From Halalkalibacter alkalisediminis (GTDB lineage: Bacteria > Bacillota > Bacilli > Bacillales > Bacillaceae_D): a stretch of DNA of 64,000 bases. The stretch lies in contig NZ_JAQQWT010000003.1 of assembly GCF_028610705.1 (NCBI RefSeq), positions 1 through 64,000 of the forward strand, given 5' to 3'. The notes beneath the pieces were generated by a model. That model saw only the letters and a program-made list of their open reading frames with translations. It was not told where the DNA came from and made no database searches. How positions within the stretch are numbered: position 1 is the stretch's first letter; each line of letters starts with the position of its first letter. This document shows, piece by piece, positions 27,438 through 35,579 of the stretch. The position numbers and the translations under genes are program-made.

Positions 27438-28637
27438 TTAAACTTTCTCAATTATCGTCGAAATTCCTTGCCCTACACCGATACACATCGTTGCAAGTCC
27501 ATACCTAACGTCACGTTTTTGCATCTCATGGACAAGCGTCGTTACAATTCTTGACCCACTACATCCAAGAGGATGCCCTAAAGCAATAGCGCCACCATTC
27601 ACATTTACTTTATCCATATGAAAGCCTAGCTCTTTGATACAAGCGACCGATTGTGCCGCAAAAGCCTCATTGATTTCAATTAAATCAAGGTCATCGACTG
27701 TTAGCCCAGCTCTTTGAAGCGCCTTTTCGGTGGCTGGAATTGGACCAACTCCCATATAAGCAGGATCCACTCCGCTTACAGCGGATGTAATAATGCGTGC
27801 AATAGGTTTTAAATCAAGATTTTCAGCTAATTCTCTATCCATTATTAAAACAGCACTAGCACCATCGTTAATACCTGAAGAATTCCCTGCCGTAACCGTT
27901 CCTCCCTCGCGGAACACGGGACGAAGTTTTGATAACGCTTCCAATGTAGTTCCTGAACGGGGATGCTCATCCGTATCAAAGATGATTGGGTCGCCTTTTC
28001 TTTGTGGCACAGCAATCGGAACAATTTCATCCTTAAACCTACCACTTTCAATCGCAATCGCTGCTTTTTGTTGACTTAATAAGGCAAGCTCATCTTGTTC
28101 TTCTCTTGAAACCCCATATCTTTCTGCAACATTTTCTGCGGTCTCTCCAAGACTGATCGGCGGATACACCTCAGCAAGCTCGGGATTAACAAGACGCCAT
28201 CCAATAGTGGTGTCATGTAAGGTTTGATTGCCACGCGCATTGGATAACTGCGGTTTCATCATTACATACGGGGCACGCGTCATGCTTTCAGTCCCACCTG
28301 CAATGAAGACATCACCTAATCCTGATTTAATTGCAGCCGTCGCCTGATTAATGGCATCTAATCCAGAACCACAAAGTCTATTAACGGTTACACCAGGAAC
28401 TGTTTCTGGAACACCTGCTAGTAACAACCCCATTCTAGCAACATTGCGATTGTCCTCTCCTGCCTGATTCGCACAACCAAAGTAGACGTCCTCTATAAGC
28501 GCAGGATCAATTTGAACCCTCGCTAATAATTGTTTAATAGCGTGGCCAGCTAAATCATCTGGCCTAACATCAGACAACGTACCGTTTACTTTGGCAATTG
28601 GTGTACGAACAGCATCAATAATGACTGCTTCCCTCAT
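27438..28637 (-). CDS. Acetyl-CoA acyltransferase (beta-ketoadipyl-CoA thiolase type, PaaJ-like)
   Basis: The 399-residue thiolase has the nucleophile cysteine ([11 protein letters not shown]), the histidine ([14 protein letters not shown]) and the second cysteine ([10 protein letters not shown]). Within this operon it should cleave 3-oxoadipyl-CoA to succinyl-CoA and acetyl-CoA, the last step of the phenylacetyl-CoA and benzoyl-CoA pathways. Its ATG overlaps the stop of the preceding dehydrogenase gene (ATGA), which indicates translational coupling. The [11 protein letters not shown] and [15 protein letters not shown] segments are typical of the PcaF/PaaJ group, though general degradative thiolases look alike. 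Confidence 0.9.
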   Translation of the reverse strand: MREAVIIDAVRTPIAKVNGTLSDVRPDDLAGHAIKQLLARVQIDPALIEDVYFGCANQAGEDNRNVARMGLLLAGVPETVPGVTVNRLCGSGLDAINQATAAIKSGLGDVFIAGGTESMTRAPYVMMKPQLSNARGNQTLHDTTIGWRLVNPELAEVYPPISLGETAENVAERYGVSREEQDELALLSQQKAAIAIESGRFKDEIVPIAVPQRKGDPIIFDTDEHPRSGTTLEALSKLRPVFREGGTVTAGNSSGINDGASAVLIMDRELAENLDLKPIARIITSAVSGVDPAYMGVGPIPATEKALQRAGLTVDDLDLIEINEAFAAQSVACIKELGFHMDKVNVNGGAIALGHPLGCSGSRIVTTLVHEMQKRDVRYGLATMCIGVGQGISTIIEKV

Positions 28638-29386
28638 ATTGAATACTCCTTCGTTTTACGTTTTTGATAGTGATAGAAACCCTTATCTGTTTCGCCACCA
28701 ATCCAGCCTGCTTGAACGAGTTTTTTGATTAATGGTGCAGGCCTGTAGCGCTCTTCACCAAACTGCTTATAGAGCCCAAGTAGGACAGAATAGACGTCAT
28801 CGATTCCTATTTTTTCAGCCCATTCTAAAGGACCTAAAGGATAATTCGTTCCCTTTTTCATTGCCGTATCAATTGCATCTACAGCTGCAGTTCCTTCTGT
28901 TAGAGCAAATACCGCTTCGTTAATAATTAAGGACAGAATACGCGGGAAGACTAGACCTACCTCATCTTCAACGACTTCTGTTTCCTGTTCTATTGCCAGA
29001 AACGTATTCGTTGCCACTTGCACATAATCAAAATTAGCCTGTAAAGGAGCAGCAATCTCAATCAGTTGACCTTCATGAAAGTTTGCAAACGTCCCAAACC
29101 CTATAAGTCTCTCAGGTTGACTTAACCACGACGCTGCTTCAGTTGCCGTTACTTGTAACGTTGATGTTAAAATTAATGTCTCGGCAGAAACGCGTGATTC
29201 AATGTCTTGAAGATTTTTCTTTTTAAGCTCTAGATCAAGATTCTCAGTTTCAATCACAACATCAACAGGATCATTGGTAGGGAATTCGTAAAAAAACACT
29301 GCGTTTTTTTCACTTTTTTCGAGAGCTCTGAAAAGTTCTTTAGCCAGTAAGTTTTCACCTACTACTACAATAGATTTGCTACTCAT
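28634..29386 (-). CDS. 3-hydroxyacyl-CoA dehydrogenase-like protein with degenerate NAD site
   Basis: A 250-residue protein whose C-terminal half is the dehydrogenase substrate/dimer domain (FPRILSLIINEAVFALTEG ... MKKGTNYPLGPLEWAEKIG). The N-terminal half is short and its nucleotide loop reads VVVGENLLAKEL, lacking the GxGxxG motif, and the catalytic histidine-proline segment (HFFNP) is replaced by GFGTFANFHEG. It is therefore probably not an active dehydrogenase itself. It overlaps the intact dehydrogenase gene by eight bases. E. coli PaaH has an extra C-terminal domain after the core enzyme; this gene may supply a comparable partner as a separate subunit. That is inference. Confidence 0.75.
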   Translation of the reverse strand: MSSKSIVVVGENLLAKELFRALEKSEKNAVFFYEFPTNDPVDVVIETENLDLELKKKNLQDIESRVSAETLILTSTLQVTATEAASWLSQPERLIGFGTFANFHEGQLIEIAAPLQANFDYVQVATNTFLAIEQETEVVEDEVGLVFPRILSLIINEAVFALTEGTAAVDAIDTAMKKGTNYPLGPLEWAEKIGIDDVYSVLLGLYKQFGEERYRPAPLIKKLVQAGWIGGETDKGFYHYQKRKTKEYSI

Positions 29387-30236
29387 AACTAAAGAACCCT
29401 CCTTTCGTTTTCCTACCTAGATTACCTGATTGAACCATGCGTTCTTGATAATAGTGCGGTCGAAAGCGACTCTCACCATAAAAACTAGCATGAACGGACT
29501 TCGTTGTTGCAAAGTTAATATCAATCCCTATCAAATCTTGAAGCTCAAATGGGCCCATCTTAAAGTTCCCTGCTTTTTTCATAATTCGGTCAATTTGATC
29601 CACACTTGCAACCTGATCGTTCATGATTCGTAACGCTTCATTATAGAAGGGCCGAGCCACACGATTCACAATAAATCCTGGAGTATCTTTACAAACTACC
29701 GGATTTTTATTAATCTTCATTGCAAATTGAACAAGTGATTCAATCGTCTCAGGTGAAGTTTTTAAACCTTGCACGACCTCAACCAAAGGCATCACTGGTG
29801 CTGGATTAAAAAAGTGAAATCCTGCAACTCGATTTGGATGTTGAACTGTACCAGAAATCTCAGTAATGGAAAGAGAAGAAGTATTGGTCGCTAAAATCGT
29901 CTCTACAGAACAAATCTCTTCTAACTGTTGAAAAATCGATCTCTTAATTTCTAATTTCTCAGGCACCGCTTCAATGACTAGCTGACAATCTTTAAATCTA
30001 GTTAAGTCTGTAGTTGACTCTAACAGTTCTTTTGCTAAATTCATTTCTGCCGTACTAATCTTTTTCTTTTCCACTAGACGTTCCAACTTAGATTCAATTC
30101 CAACTTTTGCCTTGTCTACTGTCACTTGGTCGATATCGAACATAACTGCAGCATAGCCGTTCTGAACCATTAATTGAACAATGCCTGCTCCCATTGTTCC
30201 AGATCCGACTACTCCGATTTTCTTAATCAAATCCAT
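29379..30236 (-). CDS. 3-hydroxyacyl-CoA dehydrogenase (PaaH/HBD type)
   Basis: A 285-residue enzyme with an intact Rossmann motif (IGVVGSGTMGAGIVQ), the catalytic histidine in GFHFFNPAPVMPLVEVV, and the NTSSLSITEI and PGFIVNRVARPFYNEA motifs. It oxidises 3-hydroxyacyl-CoA with NAD; in this operon 3-hydroxyadipyl-CoA is the expected substrate. Its ATG overlaps the stop of the zinc-ribbon gene (TAATG). An upstream TTG at 30248 is possible but less likely. It is the partner of the degenerate dehydrogenase-like protein encoded immediately downstream. Confidence 0.9.
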   Translation of the reverse strand: MDLIKKIGVVGSGTMGAGIVQLMVQNGYAAVMFDIDQVTVDKAKVGIESKLERLVEKKKISTAEMNLAKELLESTTDLTRFKDCQLVIEAVPEKLEIKRSIFQQLEEICSVETILATNTSSLSITEISGTVQHPNRVAGFHFFNPAPVMPLVEVVQGLKTSPETIESLVQFAMKINKNPVVCKDTPGFIVNRVARPFYNEALRIMNDQVASVDQIDRIMKKAGNFKMGPFELQDLIGIDINFATTKSVHASFYGESRFRPHYYQERMVQSGNLGRKTKGGFFSYE

Positions 30237-30412
30237 TAGTTTCGACACCTTTCATTATTCGGTTTCTCTTCTTCTTGCCAACGAATATATTCGAAGACAC
30301 TATGACAATCGTTGCAATAATATTGACGAACTAATTGTGCAGTACCAAATGATGACATTTTCTCGACCTTATCAGAAGAACAGAATGAACACTCAACATT
30401 TTTATCCGACAT
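30236..30412 (-). CDS. Zinc-ribbon protein equivalent to the C-terminal domain of PaaD
   Basis: A protein of 58 residues with two CxxC pairs (VECSFCSSDK and YYCNDCHSVFEY) and the segment MSSFGTAQLVRQYYC between them. E. coli PaaD has exactly such a cysteine-rich tail (CPHCGS ... SxFGSTACK ... C..C..PFDYF) after its DUF59 domain. Here the DUF59 part is a separate gene at 31265-31597, with paaB and paaC in between, so PaaD is split. The start is the ATG at 30412, overlapping the end of paaC by 11 bases, and the stop overlaps the next ATG. It probably helps assemble or mature the epoxidase iron centre. Confidence 0.82.
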   Translation of the reverse strand: MSDKNVECSFCSSDKVEKMSSFGTAQLVRQYYCNDCHSVFEYIRWQEEEKPNNERCRN

Positions 30413-31043
30413 TGGTAACAGCACCATCATTTAATAACTCATCAACTTGGCTCTTATACTTAGACACAAGATTTACATTAGCCGCAATCATCTTTTCAGA
30501 GATTAATAGTTGATCATTTTCAACTTTCTTTAACCACTCTGTTGCATCATTTGTTGCTTTTTCCAATGCTTCTTTAAATCTTCTAGGAATGGAACCTTGA
30601 TCATGTAATAGCTGCTTACACCAGCTCTTTGAGTAAATAAGGTGTTCATTTTGCTCTTTTAACATTTTGCTAAACGGTGGATTCATCTCTGAGTGGTCAG
30701 CATCAATAATGGCACGCATAACCAAATCTATAGCCACATTCGTTGTGTATAGTCCAGCAATTAGTTCAATCCAATTACTTGTTTCGACATTTGTTGTAAA
30801 CGCTTTCCCAGTTTGGTCTTTGATTTCGACTCGACTACCATTTAATCCTTTTAAATCAAATGCCCATCTATAAATTAATCTTGAATGACCTAGTTCTTGC
30901 TGAGCCATAGCAATGGATGAAAGAGTTGATTCAAGCGTCGGTCCACTAATACCAATTTCAACTAATCTATCCCCTAAAATATATTTATTATCCGCAATTG
31001 TTTCTGCCAATTCGACTAAAGATATATGTTTAGAATTTGACAT
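30402..31043 (-). CDS. paaC: Ring 1,2-epoxidase structural subunit PaaC
   Basis: The 213-residue all-helical ferritin-like protein is the PaaC partner of the catalytic subunit. Visible family segments are ADNKYILGDRLVEIG near the N-terminus, SSIAMAQQELGHSRLIYRW with the Q-E-x-x-H pattern, and EMNPPFSKMLKEQNEHLIY. E. coli PaaC is about 248 residues, so this is a short version lacking some C-terminal sequence. PaaC stabilises PaaA and does not itself need a complete di-iron site. It begins two bases after paaB with GGAG upstream, and overlaps the zinc-ribbon gene downstream. Confidence 0.88.
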   Translation of the reverse strand: MSNSKHISLVELAETIADNKYILGDRLVEIGISGPTLESTLSSIAMAQQELGHSRLIYRWAFDLKGLNGSRVEIKDQTGKAFTTNVETSNWIELIAGLYTTNVAIDLVMRAIIDADHSEMNPPFSKMLKEQNEHLIYSKSWCKQLLHDQGSIPRRFKEALEKATNDATEWLKKVENDQLLISEKMIAANVNLVSKYKSQVDELLNDGAVTNVG

Positions 31044-31268
31044 TTAGCTCACTCCTTCCTTATTGAATAATGGTTCTGGGCTTCGGACGTGAATTAAAGC
31101 ATCTTTGCGCACAACGTGCATCTCTACCCAATCTTCCTCATCATAAATATGCTGAGCATATACATTTGCTAAATCGTCACTTACAGCTTTAAATGAACCT
31201 ACTTGAATGAGGTCGTCTCCTCGTTTAATCCGAGTAAGAAGCAGATATTCAACAGGTTGATTACTCAT
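31044..31268 (-). CDS. paaB: Ring 1,2-epoxidase subunit PaaB
   Basis: A 74-residue protein with the PaaB pattern: EYLLLTRIKRGDDLIQVGSF, a central YAQHIYDEEDWVEMHVVRK, and DALIHVRSPEPLF at the end. PaaB bridges PaaAC dimers in the multicomponent phenylacetyl-CoA epoxidase. The ATG at 31268 overlaps the paaD stop codon (ATGA) and has GGGGG upstream; the in-frame upstream codon at 31283 is not needed. E. coli PaaB is about 95 residues, so this is compact. Confidence 0.88.
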   Translation of the reverse strand: MSNQPVEYLLLTRIKRGDDLIQVGSFKAVSDDLANVYAQHIYDEEDWVEMHVVRKDALIHVRSPEPLFNKEGVS

Positions 31269-31597
31269 GAACTTACCCCCCAATGCTTCAACTTCTTTTT
31301 TCCTTCTTCACTTAAATTATTCACTGTCCAAGGTGGATCCCAGACAACTTGAATGTCTACTTCAGCAATTTCTTCTTCTTTTAATAATCGTTCTTTGATA
31401 TCGCTTTCAATCCACTGCATGCAAGCACATCCAGTTGATGTATAAGTCATTAATACTTCTAAATTATTATCTTTCTTAGTAATCTCATAGATTAAACCCA
31501 TGTCTACCACACTTATTGGAAATTCTGGGTCCATTACTTCTTTCAAAGCATCCCAATACTTCTTCGTTGGTATTTCATTCATCGTTGCTTCACTCAT
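31265..31597 (-). CDS. paaD: PaaD DUF59 domain, iron-sulfur/metal assembly factor for the epoxidase
   Basis: The 110-residue protein is a DUF59/MIP18-type domain: KEVMDPEFPISVVDMGLIYEI, YTSTGCACMQWIES (the conserved cysteine region) and VQVVWDPPWTVNNLSEEGK. In the paa system PaaD is needed for maturation of the oxygenase. Compared with E. coli PaaD (about 165 residues) it stops before the cysteine-rich C-terminal domain, which is encoded separately at 30236-30412. It lies four bases after paaA with a GAGGGGG ribosome site and overlaps paaB. Confidence 0.9.
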   Translation of the reverse strand: MSEATMNEIPTKKYWDALKEVMDPEFPISVVDMGLIYEITKKDNNLEVLMTYTSTGCACMQWIESDIKERLLKEEEIAEVDIQVVWDPPWTVNNLSEEGKKKLKHWGVSS

Positions 31598-31600
31598 TGT

Positions 31601-32542
31601 TTATACCCCCTCTGCTCGCATTGCTTCTAACTCTCTTGCTCCCTTTTGAATTCTATCAACAAACTCTTGATTTTCAGGTCCGCGCTTTTTAAAACGCTCT
31701 ATTACTCCATCCCATGTATCTGGTTGATCATATAACCACTTCTTATTTTCGATATCAAATTTACAAGGGAACGGTACATCGATCACGTACTTTTCTTGTT
31801 TTTCATCATAATGAGCTGGTACTTTAATACCGATTGACTCACAGAATGGAACTGCAGTAGATAACCATTTTTGTCTTAATTCATCATTTGATCTACCCTT
31901 TAATCTGTAATCAAGTTGTGCTGAACGACTTTTGAGACTATCTGCTACTCCAAAGAATTCCAGGGCCATTAAGAACATCCAATCCACAGCTTCTTGCACT
32001 TGTTTCGCTGTTTCTGGTTTCTTCATCCCGGCTTTCATAATAATTTCACCGTTTCGTAAATGGAACAATTCCTCTTTATCTACTTTTACTAGTGCTCTCT
32101 TCCAAGGGCCATATGATGTATGTTCATGAGCGTCACCTAGCAATGTATAACCAGCACGGTCAAACAGTCCGTTAAACACGCCTAATTCAATCCAGTTATC
32201 AAGTTTGAAATCAAAAGCATATGGATTCTTCCATCGATTTGGTAAGCGGTTGTATAAAAGTTGATCTACATCTTCTCCTAAATCTTCTAATAAACGGTAA
32301 GCGATATGTGCATGCCCAATTTCATCTTGCATAACCGCTAAAGCTGTAATTTTATAGTTTAAATTCGGCGCTTGATCGTAAACCGTTAAAAGAGGAGGGA
32401 CACTTAATAACTCCGTATCTCCAACAATTGTTAAAGTTTGTTTTAGCGCTTTTAAATACTCTTCATTCATATCATCTGTGCGTTCAACCTTAAATCCGCT
32501 TTGAACTTTTTCTAATAATACTTCAGCTTGATTTACACTCAC
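31601..32542 (-). CDS. paaA: Ring 1,2-epoxidase catalytic di-iron subunit PaaA
   Basis: The 313-residue protein is a ferritin-like di-iron oxygenase subunit. The iron-ligand pattern of PaaA can be placed: E44 (GDTELLSV), E74 and H77 (QDEIGHAH), D128 (LFDRAG) and E158 with H161 (KEELFHLRNGE). PaaA inserts one oxygen of O2 into the aromatic ring of an aryl-CoA thioester, classically phenylacetyl-CoA, to give the 1,2-epoxide. Here the neighbouring ligase is of the benzoate type, so benzoyl-CoA or a related thioester may be the substrate. It is the first gene of a tightly coupled operon (paaA-paaD-paaB-paaC-...) and has a strong promoter about 50 bases upstream. No PaaE reductase is encoded nearby. 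Confidence 0.92.
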   Translation of the reverse strand: MSVNQAEVLLEKVQSGFKVERTDDMNEEYLKALKQTLTIVGDTELLSVPPLLTVYDQAPNLNYKITALAVMQDEIGHAHIAYRLLEDLGEDVDQLLYNRLPNRWKNPYAFDFKLDNWIELGVFNGLFDRAGYTLLGDAHEHTSYGPWKRALVKVDKEELFHLRNGEIIMKAGMKKPETAKQVQEAVDWMFLMALEFFGVADSLKSRSAQLDYRLKGRSNDELRQKWLSTAVPFCESIGIKVPAHYDEKQEKYVIDVPFPCKFDIENKKWLYDQPDTWDGVIERFKKRGPENQEFVDRIQKGARELEAMRAEGV

Positions 32543-32574
32543 TTGTTAACACCTCTTTTTTATTATGTTTTTTA

Positions 32575-32587
32575 ATAGATCGTCTAT
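32575..32587. promoter_or_regulatory. Operator-like palindrome downstream of the paaA -10 box
   Basis: ATAGATCGTCTAT (arms ATAGA/TCTAT) sits seven bases after the -10 element. The reductase promoter has TTAACGATAGTTAA at the same place. On the minus strand both contain ACGAT. A repressor such as PaaX binding here would block transcription; the repressor's identity is inference. Confidence 0.5.
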
Positions 32588-32594
32588 ATTAAGT

Positions 32595-32623
32595 AATATA
32601 AAATATTCTCAATTATTTGTCAA
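32595..32623 (-). promoter_or_regulatory. Sigma-A promoter of the paa operon
   Basis: On the minus strand TTGACA, a 17-base spacer and TATATT. The spacer end and downstream bases (AGAATATT, TATATTAC) match the promoter of the ferredoxin reductase gene at 40883 closely. Confidence 0.85.
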
Positions 32624-32755
32624 TACTTTCATTACGTTTTTATGACGAAAGATAAATTTAAAATAAATCACTGATCTTTCATCATTCATAATGAATTTAC
32701 ATTCTATAATTAGTAAGTGAAATTCTTCTGCATAACGCTTAATTGCATAAAAAAA

Positions 32756-32782
32756 CATGTGCATTCAAAAAGAATACACATG
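32756..32782 (-). terminator. Terminator after the MBL hydrolase gene
   Basis: An 11-base stem with one mismatch (CATGTGCATTC / GAATACACATG) and A-rich loop, flanked by A and T runs, lies about 25 bases beyond the stop codon at 32808 on the minus strand. It separates the 36356-32808 operon from the paaA promoter. Confidence 0.75.
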
Positions 32783-32807
32783 CATTTTTTACGATCATAT
32801 TTTTTTA

Positions 32808-33770
32808 TTAAATAACCTTTTGATAAACTACAGGCTTTGTGCCTATTTTGACCACTCGATTTTCCTGCACTAAGAAATACAAATGAGCAAGTGTCTCAGC
32901 AATAGCAAAACGCCATTGGTGAGGAGATAAGTCCTTATGAGCAAATAAAACTTCAGCAATTTCATAGGCTGTTTTCGTATTAGCAAGCTGTTCCATTTTT
33001 AATAACCGTTCCTCATGATGCAAAATAAGCTCATCAACGCGGTCATTTAGATCATCTATTAGCTTACCATGAGCCGAATAAACGATCTTTGTAGGAAACT
33101 GTTTAATCTTCAACAGAGAGTCAATATACTCATGCAATGGCTCCTGACTAGACCCAGGCCACACACTTATATTAGGAGTTATTTTATCCAAGACGTGATC
33201 ACCAGAAATAAGAATTTGATCCTCTTTTTGATAAAAACAGATGTGACCAGCACTATGACCAGGAGTATGAATAACATCCCATATTTTTCCGCTGAACTCT
33301 ACCTGTCTACCAATAGGAGTCATCTTCGGCAAGGGAAGCACGTGCTTTGTAATCTTTTCCATATGTTCGATAATGGCTTCACTTAATGGCACAGGTACCC
33401 CGGAATCAAGAATCATCTCTTTCATACGTGTCGTTTGTACACTATCATCGCCCCACACTCTCTCCATCATTTGCATGTCTATTTCATGCATAAAAACATG
33501 GGCTCCCGTCTGTTGTTGCATCCAACCACATAACCCGGAATGGTCTGGATGAAAATGCGTTAAGTAGATCGTTTTAATTTGCAAAGGACTGATCTTTAAA
33601 TAAGTGAACACTTCTTCCCACGCTTCTCTAGCGGCTTGATAATTAAAGCCAACGTCAATTAACACATAGTCATTATTTTGTGGAAAAAGATAACAGTATA
33701 CATATTTCATCGGAAAAGGAACCGGAATTCCGATCCGATATCCTCCACTTTCAATTTCTTCTATGTTCAT
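32808..33770 (-). CDS. MBL-fold metallo-hydrolase
   Basis: The 320-residue protein has the metallo-beta-lactamase zinc motif HxHxDH (YLTHFHPDHSGL, about residue 72), the later histidine in HTPGHSAGHICFY and aspartate in ISGDHVLD. The extended C-terminal region (about 110 residues) is typical of the glyoxalase-II-like group that cleaves thioesters or lactones. It is the last gene of the four-gene operon with two crotonases and an FMN protein. Two further MBL genes (48746-49720 and 51635-52432) lie in the window. It may hydrolyse a lactone or CoA thioester formed from ring epoxides; this is inference. GGAGG precedes the ATG. Confidence 0.85.
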   Translation of the reverse strand: MNIEEIESGGYRIGIPVPFPMKYVYCYLFPQNNDYVLIDVGFNYQAAREAWEEVFTYLKISPLQIKTIYLTHFHPDHSGLCGWMQQQTGAHVFMHEIDMQMMERVWGDDSVQTTRMKEMILDSGVPVPLSEAIIEHMEKITKHVLPLPKMTPIGRQVEFSGKIWDVIHTPGHSAGHICFYQKEDQILISGDHVLDKITPNISVWPGSSQEPLHEYIDSLLKIKQFPTKIVYSAHGKLIDDLNDRVDELILHHEERLLKMEQLANTKTAYEIAEVLFAHKDLSPHQWRFAIAETLAHLYFLVQENRVVKIGTKPVVYQKVI

Positions 33771-33780
33771 GATGCACCTC

Positions 33781-34551
33781 CTACGAATGCTTCCAAACTG
33801 GTTTGCGTTTTTCCAAGAATGAATCTAGCCCTTCTTGTGCATCATCTGTTTTCATTAGGTCATTTAAGTAAATTTGTTCTACTTTTCCAATCGTTTGAGC
33901 AAATGTAGTCGCCATCGCTTCACGTATCGCCTTTCTAGTAAACTCAAGTGCTACACGACTTTTCGATCTAAACGAATCTAGAAGATCTTCTAGATAGCTT
34001 TCTAATTCCTCTTCTGAAATCACTTCATTAATAAGACCATATTCCTTCGCTTGCGCTGCAGAAACTGTTTTTCCTGTAAGAAGTAGCTCCATTGTTTTAT
34101 TAAAACCCATCAGCAAAGGGAATACCGCAACTGAAACAGGTGGAAACAAACCTAAATTAATTTCAGGCTGACCGAATTTCGCTTTTTCTGTCGCAACGGA
34201 AATATCACAGAAACTAGCAATCTCACAACCTCCTCCAATCGCTGCTCCTTCAACAACAGCAACTGTTGGACAGGGTATCTTTGCCAACAAATGAAACATC
34301 TTATGAAATACATGAATCATAGGTTCTGCTTTATCTCCAATATGATCTTCAATCGCTACACCAGCAGAAAAAGCCTTCCCATCAGCTCGGATCACTAATG
34401 CATGTGGTTCTTCATTTGCGATAAGATGTTCTAACGCGTCTACAATTTCCTGCATCATTTCAATGTTTAATACATTGACTGGTTCTCTTTTTAACGTTAG
34501 CCACGCAACTTGATTCTCCATTTGTAAATGAATTGTTTCGTAGTTCGACAT
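33781..34551 (-). CDS. Crotonase of the FPPV (dienoyl-CoA hydratase-like) type
   Basis: The roughly 257-residue protein is an enoyl-CoA hydratase superfamily member with both glutamate positions occupied (GGGCEIASFCD and GQPEINLG). Instead of the usual PGAGGTQRL segment it reads GLFPPVSVAVFPLLMG, a variant seen in cyclohexadienecarbonyl-CoA hydratases (Dch) and relatives acting on cyclic acyl-CoAs. This hints at a ring-derived, still cyclic substrate. Start at the ATG 34551, a few bases after GGGTG, is preferred over the GTG at 34560. It follows the FMN protein gene by about 20 bases. Confidence 0.8.
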   Translation of the reverse strand: MSNYETIHLQMENQVAWLTLKREPVNVLNIEMMQEIVDALEHLIANEEPHALVIRADGKAFSAGVAIEDHIGDKAEPMIHVFHKMFHLLAKIPCPTVAVVEGAAIGGGCEIASFCDISVATEKAKFGQPEINLGLFPPVSVAVFPLLMGFNKTMELLLTGKTVSAAQAKEYGLINEVISEEELESYLEDLLDSFRSKSRVALEFTRKAIREAMATTFAQTIGKVEQIYLNDLMKTDDAQEGLDSFLEKRKPVWKHS

Positions 34552-34571
34552 TGACATCACCCATTATTTAA

Positions 34572-35558
34572 TTATTTTAAAAGCTTTTCTACGTTTTGAA
34601 AAAGTGATTCTTGTGCTTGCTCCAACTCTCGTATCAGTTGATCAAACAATTCCTCTACACTGACAATCGAATCAATTAATCCTACCGATTGTCCGGCATG
34701 AACCCAACCCTCTTCAAAATTCCCTTGTAAGGCACCTAATTTATTTTTATATCCATTTATATAAGGATATAAGTCTTGAAATGAAGTCGCTTGCTTCTCT
34801 AATTGCAAAACTTGATCAACATAGATACTCTTTACGACCCGATTAACTCCACCAATGCTTCTCTCCATAATGATTGTATCTGCATCATTTGAATTTACAA
34901 GCAATTGCTTATAGCTATCGTGAGCCATACATTCTTTCGTTGCAATGAAACGTGTCCCTATCTGAACCCCATCAGCTCCTAAGGCTAGTGCGGCAAGAAT
35001 TCCCTCTCCACTTGAAATCCCACCCGCAGCCACGATTGGAATGTCAATCGCTCGCCGAACTTGGGGAATTAAACTAAACAATGTCAATTCATATGGACTG
35101 TTTCGTCCCCCAGCCTCAAATCCTTCACAAATAACTAGATCAGCACCCGCTTTTTCAGCATTTAAAGCGTGCTTAACGGTACCAACGACAACCATCACCT
35201 TCAGTCCTAATTGTTTAAAAAAAGGGATATAGGAACGAGGATCGCCAGAAGATAAACTTACAGCCTTAATTTTATCTTTATTTTCTACAATAACGTCAAA
35301 GTATTCATTGGATGAAAAGTAACCACTGATTGGAATATTTACTCCAAAAGGTGAGGTTGTTTTTGAGACTGCTATTTCTATTTCTTCACGAAACTTACTT
35401 GGACTCATGCCAGAAACAGCAATTTGCCCTAGGCCACCTTCATTTGAAATAGCTGCAGCTAACGTACCATCACCGATTTGCGCCATTCCCCCCTCAATAA
35501 TAGGGTACCGAATATCTAGGAGCTTCGTAACTCGGTTTTCCTTAAAAAGGTCATTCAT
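34572..35558 (-). CDS. Nitronate monooxygenase/FabK-like FMN protein with H-to-R active-site change
   Basis: A TIM-barrel FMN protein of about 328 residues. Family segments are the N-terminal YPIIEGGMAQIGDG, GGLGQIAVSG, and the FMN phosphate site AAGGISSGEGILAALALGADGVQIGTRF. In nitronate monooxygenases, FabK and IpdC the segment EAGGHxG carries the catalytic histidine; here it reads FEAGGRNSP with arginine at residue 152. So neither nitronate oxidation nor FabK-type reduction is assured. The IpdC member of this family works in mycobacterial steroid-ring degradation together with IpdAB, whose relatives are encoded at 38018-39724. Start at 35558 chosen for AGGAG. It stands between two crotonase genes. 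Confidence 0.82.
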   Translation of the reverse strand: MNDLFKENRVTKLLDIRYPIIEGGMAQIGDGTLAAAISNEGGLGQIAVSGMSPSKFREEIEIAVSKTTSPFGVNIPISGYFSSNEYFDVIVENKDKIKAVSLSSGDPRSYIPFFKQLGLKVMVVVGTVKHALNAEKAGADLVICEGFEAGGRNSPYELTLFSLIPQVRRAIDIPIVAAGGISSGEGILAALALGADGVQIGTRFIATKECMAHDSYKQLLVNSNDADTIIMERSIGGVNRVVKSIYVDQVLQLEKQATSFQDLYPYINGYKNKLGALQGNFEEGWVHAGQSVGLIDSIVSVEELFDQLIRELEQAQESLFQNVEKLLK

Positions 35559-35579
35559 TTTAAGCACTCCTGACGGTTG

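Noticed and set aside
31601-32542. Reading the epoxidase alpha subunit as BoxB (benzoyl-CoA epoxidase)
   Set aside because: Length (313 residues) and the KEELFH and QDEIGH motifs plus neighbouring PaaB, PaaC and PaaD fit PaaA; BoxB is a larger single-subunit protein and no BoxA or BoxC accompanies it.
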